From Sambucus nigra (taxonomy: Eukaryota > Streptophyta > Magnoliopsida > Dipsacales > Adoxaceae): a DNA stretch of 64,000 bases. The notes under the pieces are model-generated. The model was not told where the DNA came from, made no database searches, and was given only the letters and a program-made list of their open reading frames with translations. Location of the stretch: assembly GCA_949130495.1 (NCBI GenBank), contig OX422211.1, positions 532,366,017-532,430,016 on the forward strand. The letters are read 5' to 3'. Shown here one piece after another: positions 45,100 through 57,611 of this stretch. Within the stretch, counting starts at the first letter, position 1. Each line of letters begins with the position of its first letter. A program made the position numbers and the translations under genes.

Positions 45100-48000
45100 T
45101 ATAACACCCCGTAATTTTGAGTAATTTATTTTAGCAGTTAAATTGCTTGTGTGGCGTAATTAAATATATATGGGAAATAATGTGAAATTAGTATATATTA
45201 ATTTGTGAGAATAATATTAATACATATGTAGTAAATTTTCTAGAATGTTTAAGTAAATTTAATTAATTCAATTGTAGTACATCGTATGTGAATGGAAACG
45301 GTGGGAATCGACGGTATCGCAATCGGGGAATTTATGCGAGCCATTTTTGGGATGAAATAGGATAACTAGGTTTAGTGACTCGGATGGTGATTTTGAGTGC
45401 ACGATTGATCCAGAATAGATCAAAATAATCAGAATTATATGCCCGGGGGTAGTAATTCGGTTTCAAAAGCTTTTTAGACAAACCCGAGCTCACGTAGGGG
45501 TATTTGGGTCATTTTAATGATGGCTAATAACCTAATTTCGGGATTAGTGAATTAAAATATAAGGGTTGGAAATCTAAGTCAGTAATAACATTTATTCTAA
45601 ACCCTAAGAGAGGAGGAAGAAGAGAAATCAAAGGAGAAAGCTATAAGAGACTAATTTGGGAGGAGATTCAAGGATTCTAACATCAAATCAACTCACAAAA
45701 GAGGGAGATTATAACCTACGAAAAATCCAAGGCAAGTAATTAATTTTCTTTAAATCAAATTGAGGTTTATTCATGTTCATATCATGGTAGGTGAAGAACT
45801 AAAGAAATTTTAGGAAGGGTTCTAACATGTAAATGGACGATTTTGATGAAATTGACATCATAAGTACTTTAGATGACCAATTGATAAAGTAAAACCATTT
45901 ACGATTGATGGAATTAGATTGTATTTTGATATTTGATTTTAAAACACATAAAGATGAAATCTTGTTTGGTTCTTGGTTAAATAACGTGAATATTGAATAA
46001 CTTAGGGTTTAATTGATGAACATAATATGACAATCTGCCTGAATTTTTGACATTCTTTTTAACTTAATCCATTTTAATTTTACTTAGAATTAGGTTGCAT
46101 ACCATATATGTATGTAAATTTCTAGGTCTTAGATACCCAGTGAGATTTGAATGAGGTCATTTGGAGTTCTATAGAAGGGGAAATCGTAATTTTACGACAG
46201 GGTGTTTAATCCGCCAGCATATCAATTAGCGATAATTTTTTTTATCACTTTAAACTTATGCCATTTTAATTGTATTAGATTTAATGCAATATCCGTCTAG
46301 AAATTTCTAGGTCTTAGATTTCTAATAAGATTTGAATGAGGTCATTTGGACTTCAGTAGAGGGAGAAATCATAATTTCACTACGGGGTATTTAATCTGCT
46401 AGAAAATATACGACTTGATTCGGTTGCTTTGAGAATGACAATTTTGTTAGTTTAGGTATAAAACTTGAAATAAATGATTGGAACCATAACTTGAGTAGTT
46501 TGGGATTATCGATCGATAAAAGCATATTTTTGGAGAATTTTGGGATCTGATTATTGGGTAAATTTCGAAGAGTTCCAAATGAAATTTATAAGCCCTAAAG
46601 GTCAGAGAGAGTTTAGTGCAGTGATTTAAAGATATTTGATCACCTAGAGGTGAGTGGGTAATTAAATTCGAATTAGAAATCGTGAGAGAGATAATTGATG
46701 ATAATGTTTAAATATCAAATTGATGAGTGAAATTCAAGAATAAATGAACGGTCTAGTTGGGTTAAGTCCGGGTGTTTTATCGGAGTGATGTTACTTGATA
46801 AACTTGAATGATTATACGATCGGGGGGGGGGGGGGGGGGAGTTCAGGCATTTTAATAGGGTGACGCTATTGCATTTTAATTAAAGAGTGAGAATTTAATT
46901 AATTACGAGTCGTGAGATAGACTCGGGATTTGTAGCTAGTGCTTTGCGCGATAGGCACGGGTTAGTCGAATTTTGTGATTAAATTTATCTATATGAGTAT
47001 AAAGATAGTATATATAGGAATATGAATATTATTTGTGTGTATAATATTTATATGAAACATACCTATCCTATCCGTTATGCTAAAAGGGAGGTTCCACGTC
47101 GTGGGAGGTAACCCTAGCAAATCCCAGCATAGGTAATATTGTTCCCTAGGGTCATAGGTGTTGTGCACACCCGTGTGATGTGGGTTTGGAGTATGGTGGA
47201 ATATTGCGGTGTGGTTATGACCACATACTTAAGGCCATAACCGCCTCCAATGTTCTTATGTGATTTTCGAGTCTCGTGGTGAGATTTCGGCCTAGTAACC
47301 CAGAATGTGGTGGGCATTCTTAGAGCACGATAGCATGCTAGTGAGCTCACTTTCAGACTGCGGAGGACATTCAGAAGTGAGTTTGCATATATTATGAGTG
47401 ATTTATATGTATATAGTATCTTGGTGTGACATGTCTTATAAATGTATATAGTAGTGAAATAAATTATATACGGACATAATAAAATAATGATGAACATGAA
47501 TAAATAATTGGATTAATGATTTAATAAGCTAATGAGAGACATGGATAATTAAGATATGAAGTTAGGAAATACTCGAGTCGGGGTAGTGTGCTAGTGATAT
47601 TTGGAAATAAGACTAGATGGGAAAGGTAATGTAACTAGATGGGTTAAGATGTAGGCACTAGGTGTGCATAATAGTTGACAGGTGAGAGGTAATCTCAGTG
47701 GGACACCGGCTTAAATATGGAATGTTAATTGTATATTTATTTACTGCATCTTAATTACTTATTAAATGTTTTTGAGATCTAACCCATTTCAAATCTGTTT
47801 TCAAAATTTTTAGGTGCTCAGCAATAGGGACGCCAAGGATAATTGTTCATTCCAGGTACACGTAGCTGTAGTTGTTATGGAAGCTTGCAGGATTCTTGAG
47901 TAGTCGATTTCATTCTTGATAATCTAGATTAGGTTCTCTATTCCATTATTCTTGGGCATGTTTTCCCTTTTATTCAGACTTATGTTTTCAAATTTTTGTT

Positions 48001-48301
48001 GGTTGGATTTATTATAATAGATTCTTTCCTTTTGGGTTATCTGGGAACCTTAGTTATTTATATCAGTTTTAGATTTTATATAGTTTTTCATTTATATGGT
48101 TATTGTGTATGGATTTGATGCGCTTGGTTAATCTTGTTCTATATTAATGAAAGATAAAATTTTACACTGCTTGTTAAAGTAATTAGGTGGTTATTAATTA
48201 ATTATATTTCGACAGCGATGCTAAGAATGAGTAATATGAGACCAATGTTTTATTTTGGTAGAGGGTTGGTCACCCATTATATTAATCGTTGGGGTGTCAC
48301 A
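45100..48301 (+). repeat. 3' LTR of the ACTTA element
   Basis: 3202 bp, starting TATAACACCCCG (first G to A) and ending GGGGTGTCACA. The conserved blocks are at about 47661 and 47813. Contains an 18-G run. Confidence 0.88.
46822..46839. repeat. Run of 18 G
   Basis: Replaces the GGCGGGCTGGTTGGGTAAGC region at about 41735 of the partner LTR. Could be a real slippage product or a sequencing or assembly artefact. Confidence 0.8.
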
Positions 48302-48570
48302 ACTTAAAGTGGGATCAAATGTTTAGTAATATAAAACATTGATTTTAAGACATAAAAAGAAATAGAAGAGACACTAACAAAAAGAATAATATCCACTCAA
48401 AAGTTTCACACAAGCCTTAACTTTTGCAAGCCATATTCATTTTATTTTCGATTTTATAGAATTTATCTATTTCTAGTTTAAATTTGTATTGTTGTTATAT
48501 ATTATTTTATTTAATCAAGATAAATTATGTTCCAATTTTGTACTCTACTGAACAAATTCTTTTTTATTTC

Positions 48571-48608
<38 letters not shown>

Positions 48609-49155
48609 ATATGCATTCTAGAATATCATAGTCTACATTTAAAAAAAAATCATGTATCACAAATTTCGAACCATGTTGTATTTTATATCACGTGTGGAAT
48701 CCCTAAGTCCCTTTTAAGATACACTTTTTAGTAACATTTATTGCATATAAATATAGGTCATTAAATACACTAGGAGAGAGGATCAAAAGAACTTTAAGAT
48801 TGGTGAAATTAATTTACTAATGAGTTGGAGCGAGTATTGATCTAATTAAATCACTTTCTGAAGTTGGTTCAGCTCCACGTAATGGGAGTTGGTGTCTTGG
48901 TGAGGGGCTAACGGAATCAATTATGTTATCAATTCAATTTATGAAGAAAAAATGTGTTAGTTGACCAAGATGGAAACTACGAATTTATTTGCATATGTTA
49001 AACCGTATCATCACATTAGCTGCTGCACTCTATTTTCTTTGACAAATGGAGATAGCCGGAGCAAGAGTCTGAAGATAGCCCGAGCATGGAAGAAAATTAG
49101 TTTATAATTATTTGAATGAGATCTCTATGTAGATGGTTTTAAAGTTAATAATTAT
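48302..49155. other. No recognisable gene
   Basis: AT-rich host sequence that continues 40037 once the element is removed. Contains a (TA)n run at 48575-48602. Confidence 0.5.
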
Positions 49156-50111
49156 TGTATTTGAAATTAGAGAATGGAAGAAAATTACCAAATGCATAAA
49201 ACCAATGGCAGAAAAAATGACGTGGTTGAGTCACGAACTAGGTTGTTCTCTGTAAGGTAATTTGCGGCTCTGTCCAAAATTTTGTTGCAGTCCAATTAAT
49301 GTCCCACCACCCTCAGGTTAAAACAACCCAAAATTAAAATCAATTTATGTCTTAAAAAACTATGCACGTAGCAATCTAGTAGACTTTCACCCATTCACTA
49401 TTAGTTACTCTATATCACAATATCAGTTTGGGAACGAACTGATTAGGTAACGAAAAAGAAAAAATTCTTAGAGAGAGAGAGAGATAGAGATAGAGAGAGA
49501 GAGATAGAGATAGAGAGAGAGAGAGATAGAGAGAGAATATTTGTGTTCTTCTCCTCAACTTTGTTGAGGAAAAGAATGCTTTGGTTGAGAGAAAGGGACT
49601 ATGTGTTGCGTGTATTTTTTTGTTTTGTGTGCTACCAAAAACAATTACTGAAGGGCCAAATAAAAGGGAAAATATCTCTGAACATCCAGTGAAGGAGATC
49701 CAGGAAAAGTGGGATAAAAAGTCACCCACTTTCATCAGTTAAAAACACTTTCGGCGAAATATTAAAAAAAAAATATTTTTGGCCCAAAAAATTAAATACA
49801 CACACATCCTAAGCCCCAGAACTCGGACCCGAGCATGCGCACGAGCCGGGTCAATCGGATAGATGCTGCGGCGCACGCACACATATGTATTTTTTTTCAA
49901 CAAGTTTTTCTACCCAACACACACAAAATTCTAATGCCCAAAGGGTGTGCCCTTAAGTCCCTAAAAGAGTTTATATAAACTACACCATTTTTAGCATATC
50001 AATTGATGTAGGATAAGGCTTAAAACTGGTCAAAAACTTCTTCTTAATTCTTTCTCCCTTAAGATTTAAAGACCATTTTTTATTTAAAACTTTACACTGT
50101 TGTTCCAACAA
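49156..50111 (-). repeat. 3' LTR of the copia element
   Basis: 956 bp; on the - strand it starts TGTTGGAACAACAG after the purine tract and ends CAAATACA. A TATA-like TTATATAAAC lies at 49971-49980, and a GA-rich tract at 49472-49538. Confidence 0.88.
49472..49538. repeat. (GA)n / GATA-rich microsatellite
   Basis: AGAGAGAGAGATAGAGATAG pattern for about 67 bp; the partner LTR has only a short GA run at about 54868. Confidence 0.9.
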
Positions 50112-50124
50112 TCTCCCACTTGTA
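50112..50124 (-). other. Polypurine tract of the copia element
   Basis: On the - strand ACAAGTGGGAGAT, the form usual before copia 3' LTRs (GTGGGAGATTGTTGG). Confidence 0.85.
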
Positions 50125-50737
50125 AATTTTGAAAATATATTGAGAAATTATTCATAAAATTGTGCATTAATAAAGTTGTCTTTCGACTTGAACCTTTGCA
50201 TAGTAAAAATGATTCATATTATACTAGACTAACCGTAGATTTGAACTATATCTCTAACAACATTCCACACACCACGCTACTCTCCTGTAGCCCTCAAATC
50301 AGCACGTTATGGCCATGTGCGTCTACCCCAGTATAGTGAACGCTCTAGGAAATTTCCCCACAATTATCATAGGAAGCGACCTCACTTCCAAATTCACATT
50401 TGTACCTCTATCCAAGATACTCCTATAGATAGGTACCCCACTCAAAATAGAGCTATAGAACTTCATTAAGAGTTATAAATAACTCGACCTTATCTCGCCT
50501 CAGGATATCATGCTCCATATGGATGGACTCGGAGTAAAGTTTCATATTTAATAATTAGCATGATTCAACCCATATCACTTATGACGTGTTATTAACCTTT
50601 GAACCTATTTTTGGGGATCTCCAATCTATAGGTTGGGTTACCATCACAAGTGAATCAAACATCTAAGGGCTTTAGTTCCATACCTTTCGAGGTGTTCCAC
50701 ACCTTTTCTCTTTCTAGTCCTTTCATTAAAGGATCAG
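50125..50737 (-). other. 3' end of the copia internal region
   Basis: No readable frame. By position it should include the last part of RNase H and a short untranslated region. Confidence 0.4.
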
Positions 50738-51300
50738 TTAAATTTTCCTCAAGACGTATGTGATCCACTCTCGCAGCACCCGTAGAGATAAACACTCTAA
50801 CAATACTATGTTTGTGATGTATCTGTCTCTTCTTACCATTATAGTAACGGTTCTATACTTTTTTAATAGCCACGGTACTATTGCAGTGGATAAGAGTGGG
50901 TGGTATCGGTCTCTCCCATAATGGGATATCTGACAGAAGGTTTCTTGACATTCCCGCCTCCTCACTAGCTATATCTGGCGCTATCATTTCTGACTCCATA
51001 CTTAACTAAGCCAAAATAGACTATATGTTAGATTCCCATGAAACTACACCAACACTAAATATGTATCCACTAGTTGCTTTTGAATCGCCAGATAGGGTGA
51101 TCCAATTAGCATCGTTAAATCCTTCAAGGATAACGTGATACTTTTAATAGTGTAATTCGAAGTACGCCATTTTTTAAGATACCTCTTAACCTTCTCAATA
51201 GCACGACAAGGCTTCATTATAGGTATACAGGTAAATCTGAATAGTACACCCACAATATAAGATATGTCATGTCTAGTTCAATTTGTAGTTTAACATAGGC
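50738..51300 (-). pseudogene. Copia RNase H remnant
   Basis: Pieces in shifting frames on the - strand: VKRYLKKWRTSNYTIKSITL (expected form ILRYLKGTxxYGI), DLTMLIG, then ECQETFCQISHYGRDRY. The catalytic motif Y(A/S)DADWAG is no longer readable. Confidence 0.7.
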
Positions 51301-52190
51301 TACTAATTGTGCGCCCATACTCAGTTTAGTTACACTGTTATGAGTGTTCTTGAACAACTTTACACTAGGATCAAATGGATTTCTAACTGGTTTGTAGTTA
51401 AAGTAATTATATCTCTTTAGAATTTTCTCAACATAATGAGATTAGTCTAAAGAACTTCCCTTTTCAAAATTAGTAATTTTAATTCTCAATATTACACTAG
51501 ATTCGCGCAAATCATGCATATAAAATTTGGCAAATAATAATGATATAACATTATCTACGACATGAATATTAGATCCAAATGTAAGCAAGTCATCCACATA
51601 GAGACATATAATAGTGCAAATAGTTATTTTCATATTTATAATAAATGCATTTGTCACTTTCATTGATTCTAAACCCATTTGAGATGACTAAGCTATCAAA
51701 TAAATCATGCCATTATTTAGGTATCTGTTTTAATCCATAAAGATATTTATCTAATTTACACATTTTATTTTCTTGACCATGTACAATAAAACCTTCAAGT
51801 TGGTCAATATAAATCTCTTTTTCTAATTCACCATTTAAAAAGGCGGTTTTAATATCCCTTTGGTGTACTATTAAATCAATTAAAGCAGCTAATGCAAACA
51901 GTACATGTATATATATAATTCTAGTCACAGATGAAAATTTATCCAAAAAAGCCCACGTTTTCACGTTGTCTCAAACCTTTATCAACTAGGCGTGCCTTTT
52001 ACTTTTAAATAAAACCATCAAGTTTTAATTTCTTTTGAAGAATCTATTTGCAACGAATAGTTTTACACCTTGGTGGAAGATCCACTAAATGCCAAGTTTT
52101 ATAAATTTTTAATGGTTTCATTTCATCATTAATAGCTTCTCACCATAAATCGACATCTAAAGAAGACAAGGCTTTTTAAAGGGCATTAGG
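51301..52190 (-). pseudogene. Copia reverse transcriptase remnant
   Basis: On the - strand: WREAINDEMKPLK, KTWHLVDLPPRC (52000-52180), then QRDIKTAFLNGELEKEIYID (DVKTAFLNG motif), KLDKYLYGLKQIP and the catalytic ICLYVDDLLTFG at about 51575-51610. Catalytic Asp residues are still present, but frames change at least three times, so no enzyme can be made. Confidence 0.85.
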
Positions 52191-52196
52191 ATCCTT

Positions 52197-53100
52197 CTAT
52201 AATGTGTAAGTGTAAAAGTTGGGACAAAAATCTTTTTCAACACGAGGTCTTTTACTTTTTCTTGTGTCTAATATAAAATCATATGGTTTTAAACTTTTAG
52301 AAATAGAAACGGTAGTGGATGTCGATCCCGTACTTTTTTTTAATTTAAACGATATTTTTTCTTCATAAAAATCAGCATCGTTTGATTCGATAATGGCTTG
52401 ATTTTTCAAATCATAAAATTTAGGTGTTTTTCTATTAATCGCGTAGCCAATAAAAACACACTTATATTCTCTACTAACCAATTTAGTCCTTTTAAGGTCA
52501 AAAATATATACATAGGCTATGCACTCCCATGTTCTAACATATGACATGTTTGGTTCATTATTTTTTAACATTCATAAGGATAAATATTTGTTTTAGTCTT
52601 AGGTTTTATATTAAACACGCGACACACCGTTAAAATTATTTCTCCCCACCAATGTGAGGCAGCTCCCGAACTTAATAAAATACAAAGTACCAATTCAGTT
52701 AAGGTCCTGTTTAATCTTTCGGCTTTACCAATCATCTTGGGAGAATATGAGAGTTTTTTTATGTATAGTACTATGGGTTTAATAAAATTCAATAAAAGGT
52801 TCGAAATCATATTTGGTGTCTTTATCACTACGTAACATCTAAATTTTCACATTAAATTTATTTTCAATTTCATTCAAGAAAATTTTAATCATGTCAAACG
52901 CTTCACTTTTACTTTTCATTAAATACGCAAATGAATAATTTGCACAATCATCAATAAAAGTAATAAAGTAATGTTTGCCATTTTTAGTCATGATTCCATC
53001 CAATTCATAAGTATCTGAATGAATTAAGTCAAGTGGTTCAAATTCTCTAATAACAAACTTATGTGAGGTCTTTGTTATTTAAGCTTGACTACACCATTCC
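52197..53100 (-). pseudogene. Copia integrase remnant
   Basis: On the - strand: LDLIHSDTYELDGIMTKNGK (first catalytic Asp), FITFIDDCANYSFAYLMKSK, LRSDKDTKYDFEPF (second Asp), PKMIGKAERLNRTL (the usual PQQNGVAERKNRTL, with Glu kept), then the C-terminal WECIAYVYIF...KCVFIGYA...KFYDLKN. Interrupted by several stops and a frameshift near 52570 and 52830. Confidence 0.85.
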
Positions 53101-53600
53101 TATTTTTAAAATCATTTAGTGATATGTTTGAAATTAATCCTTAAGTACTCATATTTTTAACAAGTCGTTTATTAACATGACAAAGTTTAACATGCCATAA
53201 ATAAAAAGAACACGCAATATAAGCAAAAGGGATTTTTTTATTAATAGCATCAATTTTCAATTTAAACTTACCTTCTTTGGCATAACCTTTGCCTACAAAA
53301 ATACCATTTTTGCTTAAGGTAAATAATTTTCCCCCTAAAGTTTGACTGAAACCATCTTTGTTGAGGTGATAGCCAGAAACCGAGTTCTTCATTATTTCGA
53401 GAGTGTGCAATAATTCCTTAAGGACCACAATTTTTCCAGAAGTGAACTTTAATTCAACATCTCTAGTACTAATAACCTTGATGGAGTGGGAACCGCCCAA
53501 TAACACCCTTTAATCTTTAGCTTTAGAATAAGTCTTAACTAAAGTTCGATCATAGTAGATATAGCGGGAAGCGCCACTATATAGCCACCACCCTTCAATA
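53101..53600 (-). pseudogene. Copia protease and pre-integrase remnant
   Basis: On the - strand the protease motif reads WWLYSGAS; the catalytic Asp of DSGA is Tyr (codon at 53579-53581). VLLGGSHSIKVISTRDVELK and the FVGKGYAKEGKFKL segment follow, then LWHVKLCHVN, the zinc-binding start of integrase (usual LWHxRLGHVN). One stop precedes the long open part at 53506-53141. Confidence 0.85.
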
Positions 53601-54521
53601 ACCTCACCATGTTGATTTCAGAAATTATGGCACATAAATACTCTTCAGTTAGGTTCGCTTGGGGAGCAGGACGAGGTATATTCCGATATTTACAGGATAT
53701 ATATCCACGCTTGTTACCCCTCAAGAAGAGAAACTTCTCAGTGTTACTAGTATCTCCATTTCCAGTAGGGTCGCTCTTATTCTTATTCTGATTTCGATAT
53801 GGTTTAAAGTTTTGGTTGTGATTCCTTCTCTGAAATTTCATACTTTTTTACATTTAGTTTCAAAACAAACATAGTGTTGTTCTTGTTATAATTCTTGTTG
53901 TTACACACAACAATAATTTCATCCTTATAATCTTATTTTCGGGCTTCCTCCTCAATTCTCAAAAGAGTGATTAAACTTTCAAGTGAAAATTCTTTCAATT
54001 TATGCATTAAAGAATTTTTAAAATCTTTCTAACCGGGAGGTAACTTGCCAATAATAATAACAACCTAAAATTGCTCATTTAAATTCATACCCTCATAAAT
54101 AATTTCGTGAGAAATTCTTTACAAATCGTGAGTTTGAGTAATAACGAATTTGTCATCCGTTGTTTGAAATTTCAAAAAATGACTTATTGCATATTTTTAG
54201 TAGGCGCCTTCTCAGTATTATATTTTTTTGATAATGCCTCAAAAATAGGTTTGATATTTTTATAATTGGCATAATAATCGTAAAGATATCACTTAGGCCA
54301 TTGAAAATATAATTTCTACAAAGAAAATTATTTTTGCCCCATATTTGTATGGCCTTGTTTTCATCAGCAGTAGAGGTTAAATATAGTAGGTTTGTCTAAA
54401 TGAACATTGGATGCTAGTTTCTTAGTAGTTAGGTAAAATAGAATTTTTATCTCCATCATTTAAAATGCAGACCCTCAAATTTTAAAGGTTTGTTACTTGC
54501 AGAGGCATTTTCGTTATCCAT
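53601..54521 (-). pseudogene. gag: Copia gag remnant
   Basis: Starts at ATG 54521 (- strand) with MDNENASASNKP, 26 bp from the LTR. Most of the capsid region has stops in all frames. The C-terminal part with FKPYRNQNKNKSDPTGNGD and a decayed zinc knuckle ends near 53690 (GNKRGYISCKYRN). Confidence 0.7.
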
Positions 54522-54546
54522 GGAAGATAGAACACTTTAAAATTGT

Positions 54547-55437
54547 TGTGTCTGAAATTAGAGAATGGAACGAAATTATCGAATGCATAAATCAATAGCA
54601 GAAACAATAACATGGCAGATTCATGAGCTAGGTCACTCTCATTAAGGTGTTTCACGACTATGGCCAAAATTTTATTATAATACAATTAATGCACCGCTAC
54701 CCCTAAGTTAAGACGACCCAGAATTAAAATCAATTTATGTCTTAGAAAATTATACATGTAGTAATATGTTACCATTATACTTCACCCATTCACTATTAGT
54801 TGCTAAATATGACAACATCAGTTTGGAGGACGGACTGACCAGGTAAGGAAATGATAAAAATGCTTAGAAAGAGAGAGAGAGTATTTGTGTTTTCTTCTGC
54901 GTTGTTTTATAGAGGAAAAATTGCTTAGGCTGAGAGAAGGGGACTCTATTTTGTGTGTGTGTTTCTATTATATGTGTTACCAAAAAAAAATTGCTAAAGT
55001 TCCAAATAAAAATGGGAATATCTCAAAACATTTAGTTAAGGAGAGCCAAGGAAAGTGGGATGAAAAGTCTCATAATTTCAGTAGTCAGAAACACTTTCGG
55101 TCAAATAAGAAATTCAAAAAAAAATGTTTTTTTTCAAATTTTTTATTTAAAAAAGAATTATGTTTGACCCAAAAAATTTAATACACATAGGGCAAACCCC
55201 AAGACACGGACAAGGACATGAACACGGGTACGGTCCGGGTCGATCGGACAAATGGTGGCGTGTGTGGGCTTTGGCCTAATTAGTTTTTCTACTCAACACA
55301 CAAAAAATTCTAATGCCCAAATGGCTTGATGTTAAGTATATATAACGGTGTATATCAACTACACTATTTTTAACACATCAACCGATATGGGATAAGTCTT
55401 AAAATTGGGCAAAAACTTCTTCCTACTTTCTCTCTTA
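54547..55437 (-). repeat. 5' LTR of the copia element, truncated by insertion
   Basis: Matches 49156-50040 with moderate divergence. On the + strand it stops at TCTCTTA (55437), where the partner continues AGATTTAAAGACC. Confidence 0.88.
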
Positions 55438-55868
55438 TGTAATAACCCGCCATTTTGGAGACGATTAAATCCTAATTAAGTATAATTTGGGAATTTGGAG
55501 AATTTCTCGAAATAGTGATCTTTGGGATTCTCGAGGATTTAATGATTTTGGAACGGTGTTATCAATCATTTTGGGACCATATAGGTCAAAATATTTTATT
55601 TATGTGTCGCCGTAGAGTATAGCGACAAAAGAGGTGAGATTTTGAGTAGAACACCGCATTTAATTATTTTGGATTAGAATAGTGATTTGCGGTCAAGTAC
55701 CTCGAATGGAAATTTCGACTGCGCCACGAGTCTCGGAATGTCCGAGATAGTCGGAAAAGAGTGTCCGATTGTCGAAATTAAGTTCCGGGTAATTTTGGAG
55801 TTAAATAGGCTCGTAATTGGGTAAACGAGTCGTTTTTGGGTTTTTAGGGTTAAAACCCTTTTTCTCTC

Positions 55869-55876
55869 TATATATA
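55869..55876 (+). promoter_or_regulatory. LTR TATA box
   Basis: TATATATA within CTCTCTATATATAGAGG, followed by a GA-rich leader; repeated in the second LTR at about 61716. Confidence 0.55.
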
Positions 55877-56667
55877 GAGGAAGAGAGGAAAGAAAGAAGA
55901 AAGAAAAGAAGGAAGAGAGAGAGAGAGGGAAGAAAAGAAGAAAAAGGGGGAGATTCCGGCCGGCCTCTGCCGGATTCGACTCGAGGTCGTCGGATTTTAT
56001 CCACGAGGCAAATGTTTACTTGCTTTATTTATCTTTTTGCATAAATATCTCATACCGTAGTTTGGTATAAACAAACCCTAATGGTTTTTGGGTGGGTTAT
56101 CGTGGATAAAACGGGTTTTTGGGAGTTAAAACAATTAAACCCCAATAATATTTCAATTTTGTGGAACTAGGGTTTTAATCCAAATTAATTGGCGATTCCG
56201 GGTTCTAGGATGTTTAGAACCCGTGTTATAAGTGTATTTGCAGTTGGTTGAGGTTGTAGGACGTTGGGTGAGGCGACAAAAGCTTGGGAGAAGCTTTAAT
56301 GGCGGAAATCGTCTCGGAGGTGACGATGAATAGTAACCCGTCACCTTTGGGGGCATTTTTGGCCAGGAAAAGAATTGATTTAGCTTTCGGCCAAAACACG
56401 AAAGTTGTAGATCTTTTCGATACGGTCGCGTGGGCGCCAACCGCGTATTTTTCTGATTTTTCTACGATTTGATATGATTTTTACAAGATGACAGCTCCGG
56501 GTTGACATCGTCAACTCGGAAATCAAATCGGGAATTGGAAAAATTACGGCCAGAATTAATGTCGTAGATGTCCGGGTTAATTTTTGGGGTAGTTTAGAAA
56601 CCCCGAAAATGAATTTGGGTTGTTGATTAAGGGACTTAAGGATTTTAGTTTTGGTGACCTGGTGTGA

Positions 56668-56786
56668 CCGGTCGACCGCGCCCCTATGGCCGGTCGACCG
56701 CGTCAAGGAGAAAGGGCCTACTGCTTTGTTTCGTAGGCTTATTTACAACCCGCGGTCGACCGGGGGTCTAGGACCGGTCGACCGGT
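56668..56786. repeat. Four GGTCGACC palindromes
   Basis: At 56670-56677, 56692-56699, 56754-56761 and 56776-56783; the last sits in a 14-bp palindrome ACCGGTCGACCGGT. All are conserved in the second LTR near 62516-62631. Confidence 0.9.
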
Positions 56787-57611
56787 GCCCTGTTTTCAGC
56801 CCAAGATTTTGGAGATTAGGATTATTTCTCCTTTTTTTGAGTTTATGTTTAAAGGCCTTCCAAATTAGAAATTTATGGAGGGTTATGTCCTAAAGGACTT
56901 GAGGAATTGGGAGTTTATATATGTGTGTATTCACTTAGAGTGAATTACTATAATTGGAGTTATCCAAATGAATCCGTAGATGGGATTTAAGTATGTATTA
57001 TTTATTAAAGTAAGAAATACTTTGGATTTAGAATCAAGCAACTATGAATGCATGATTATGATTCCCGGAGGGAATCTTTGGGATTATTATCATCGTTAGA
57101 TGCTATAGGCCACTAAGGCCGTTTATATATATATATATTCTAGGAAGAATATATAGGTTATGTACATACTGTGTGTTTTAGGTATATATATATATATGAT
57201 GATGGAAATTATTTTTGAAAATATATGAACGTATATTTTCAAAATGGAAAGAATACTGTTTTTCATAATTAATAAAATATGGATTACACACCTCTCTAAA
57301 TCGCTATCATAAGGGAAGTTGCGTTCGTATTGTGAAGCCCCCTGGCTAATGATGCAGGGTGGATATAGTCCTTGGCCATGGGAGCGCTTATGGTTGTATA
57401 TTCTCTGCGGGGGTAGGGAGATTCCGGGTGTGGTCTTGGCTACCACGCAGGCTCATGGCCGCTTCCTGACGTCTTTCGATATAGGATCCCAGGTTGTCTT
57501 GGAGGCCCTGGAAGATGATAGCCATTTAGGGGCGCGCACAGTGGAGAAATCCAGACGGGCGGTCTTAGAACGCGTTTATTAAAGCAGTTCATAATGGATT
57601 TGCTTTAATTA

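Larger units (their letters stand above)
40038..48301 (+). mobile_element. Old, pol-less Tekay-like element with intact ends
   Basis: LTRs at 40038-43178 and 45100-48301, perfect flanking duplication ACTTA (40033-40037 and 48302-48306), degenerate Met primer site, gag and protease scraps and a purine tract. The internal region is only 1.9 kb, against 4.75 kb in the Tekay element at 5596. RT, RNase H and integrase are absent. The LTRs differ by many substitutions and indels, so insertion is old compared with the other elements here. Confidence 0.92.
49156..55437 (-). mobile_element. Decayed Ty1/copia element, right LTR interrupted
   Basis: LTRs at 49156-50111 and 54547-55437. On the - strand the order is gag, protease, integrase, RT, RNase H, the Ty1/copia order. 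The 5' LTR lacks its first 65 bp or so because the next element inserted at 55438; the missing piece should follow that element outside the window. The text (LLGGSHSIKVISTRDVELKF, FVGKGYA) resembles Tnt1/Tork-like elements. Frames are broken by many stops. The left flank is ATTAT (49151-49155). Confidence 0.9.

Noticed and set aside
47114..47497. 127-codon frame on the - strand
   Set aside because: Inside the 3' LTR and not open in the partner LTR.
55801..56706. Several open frames on both strands, repeated at 61668-62552
   Set aside because: Conserved only because they are in the two LTRs of a young element. Low-complexity Arg/Glu or Ser/Leu text, no homology.
57319..57582. 87-codon frame in a GC-rich block, repeated at 63150-63413
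   Set aside because: Again an LTR duplicate. The corresponding block in related LTRs does not keep a frame.
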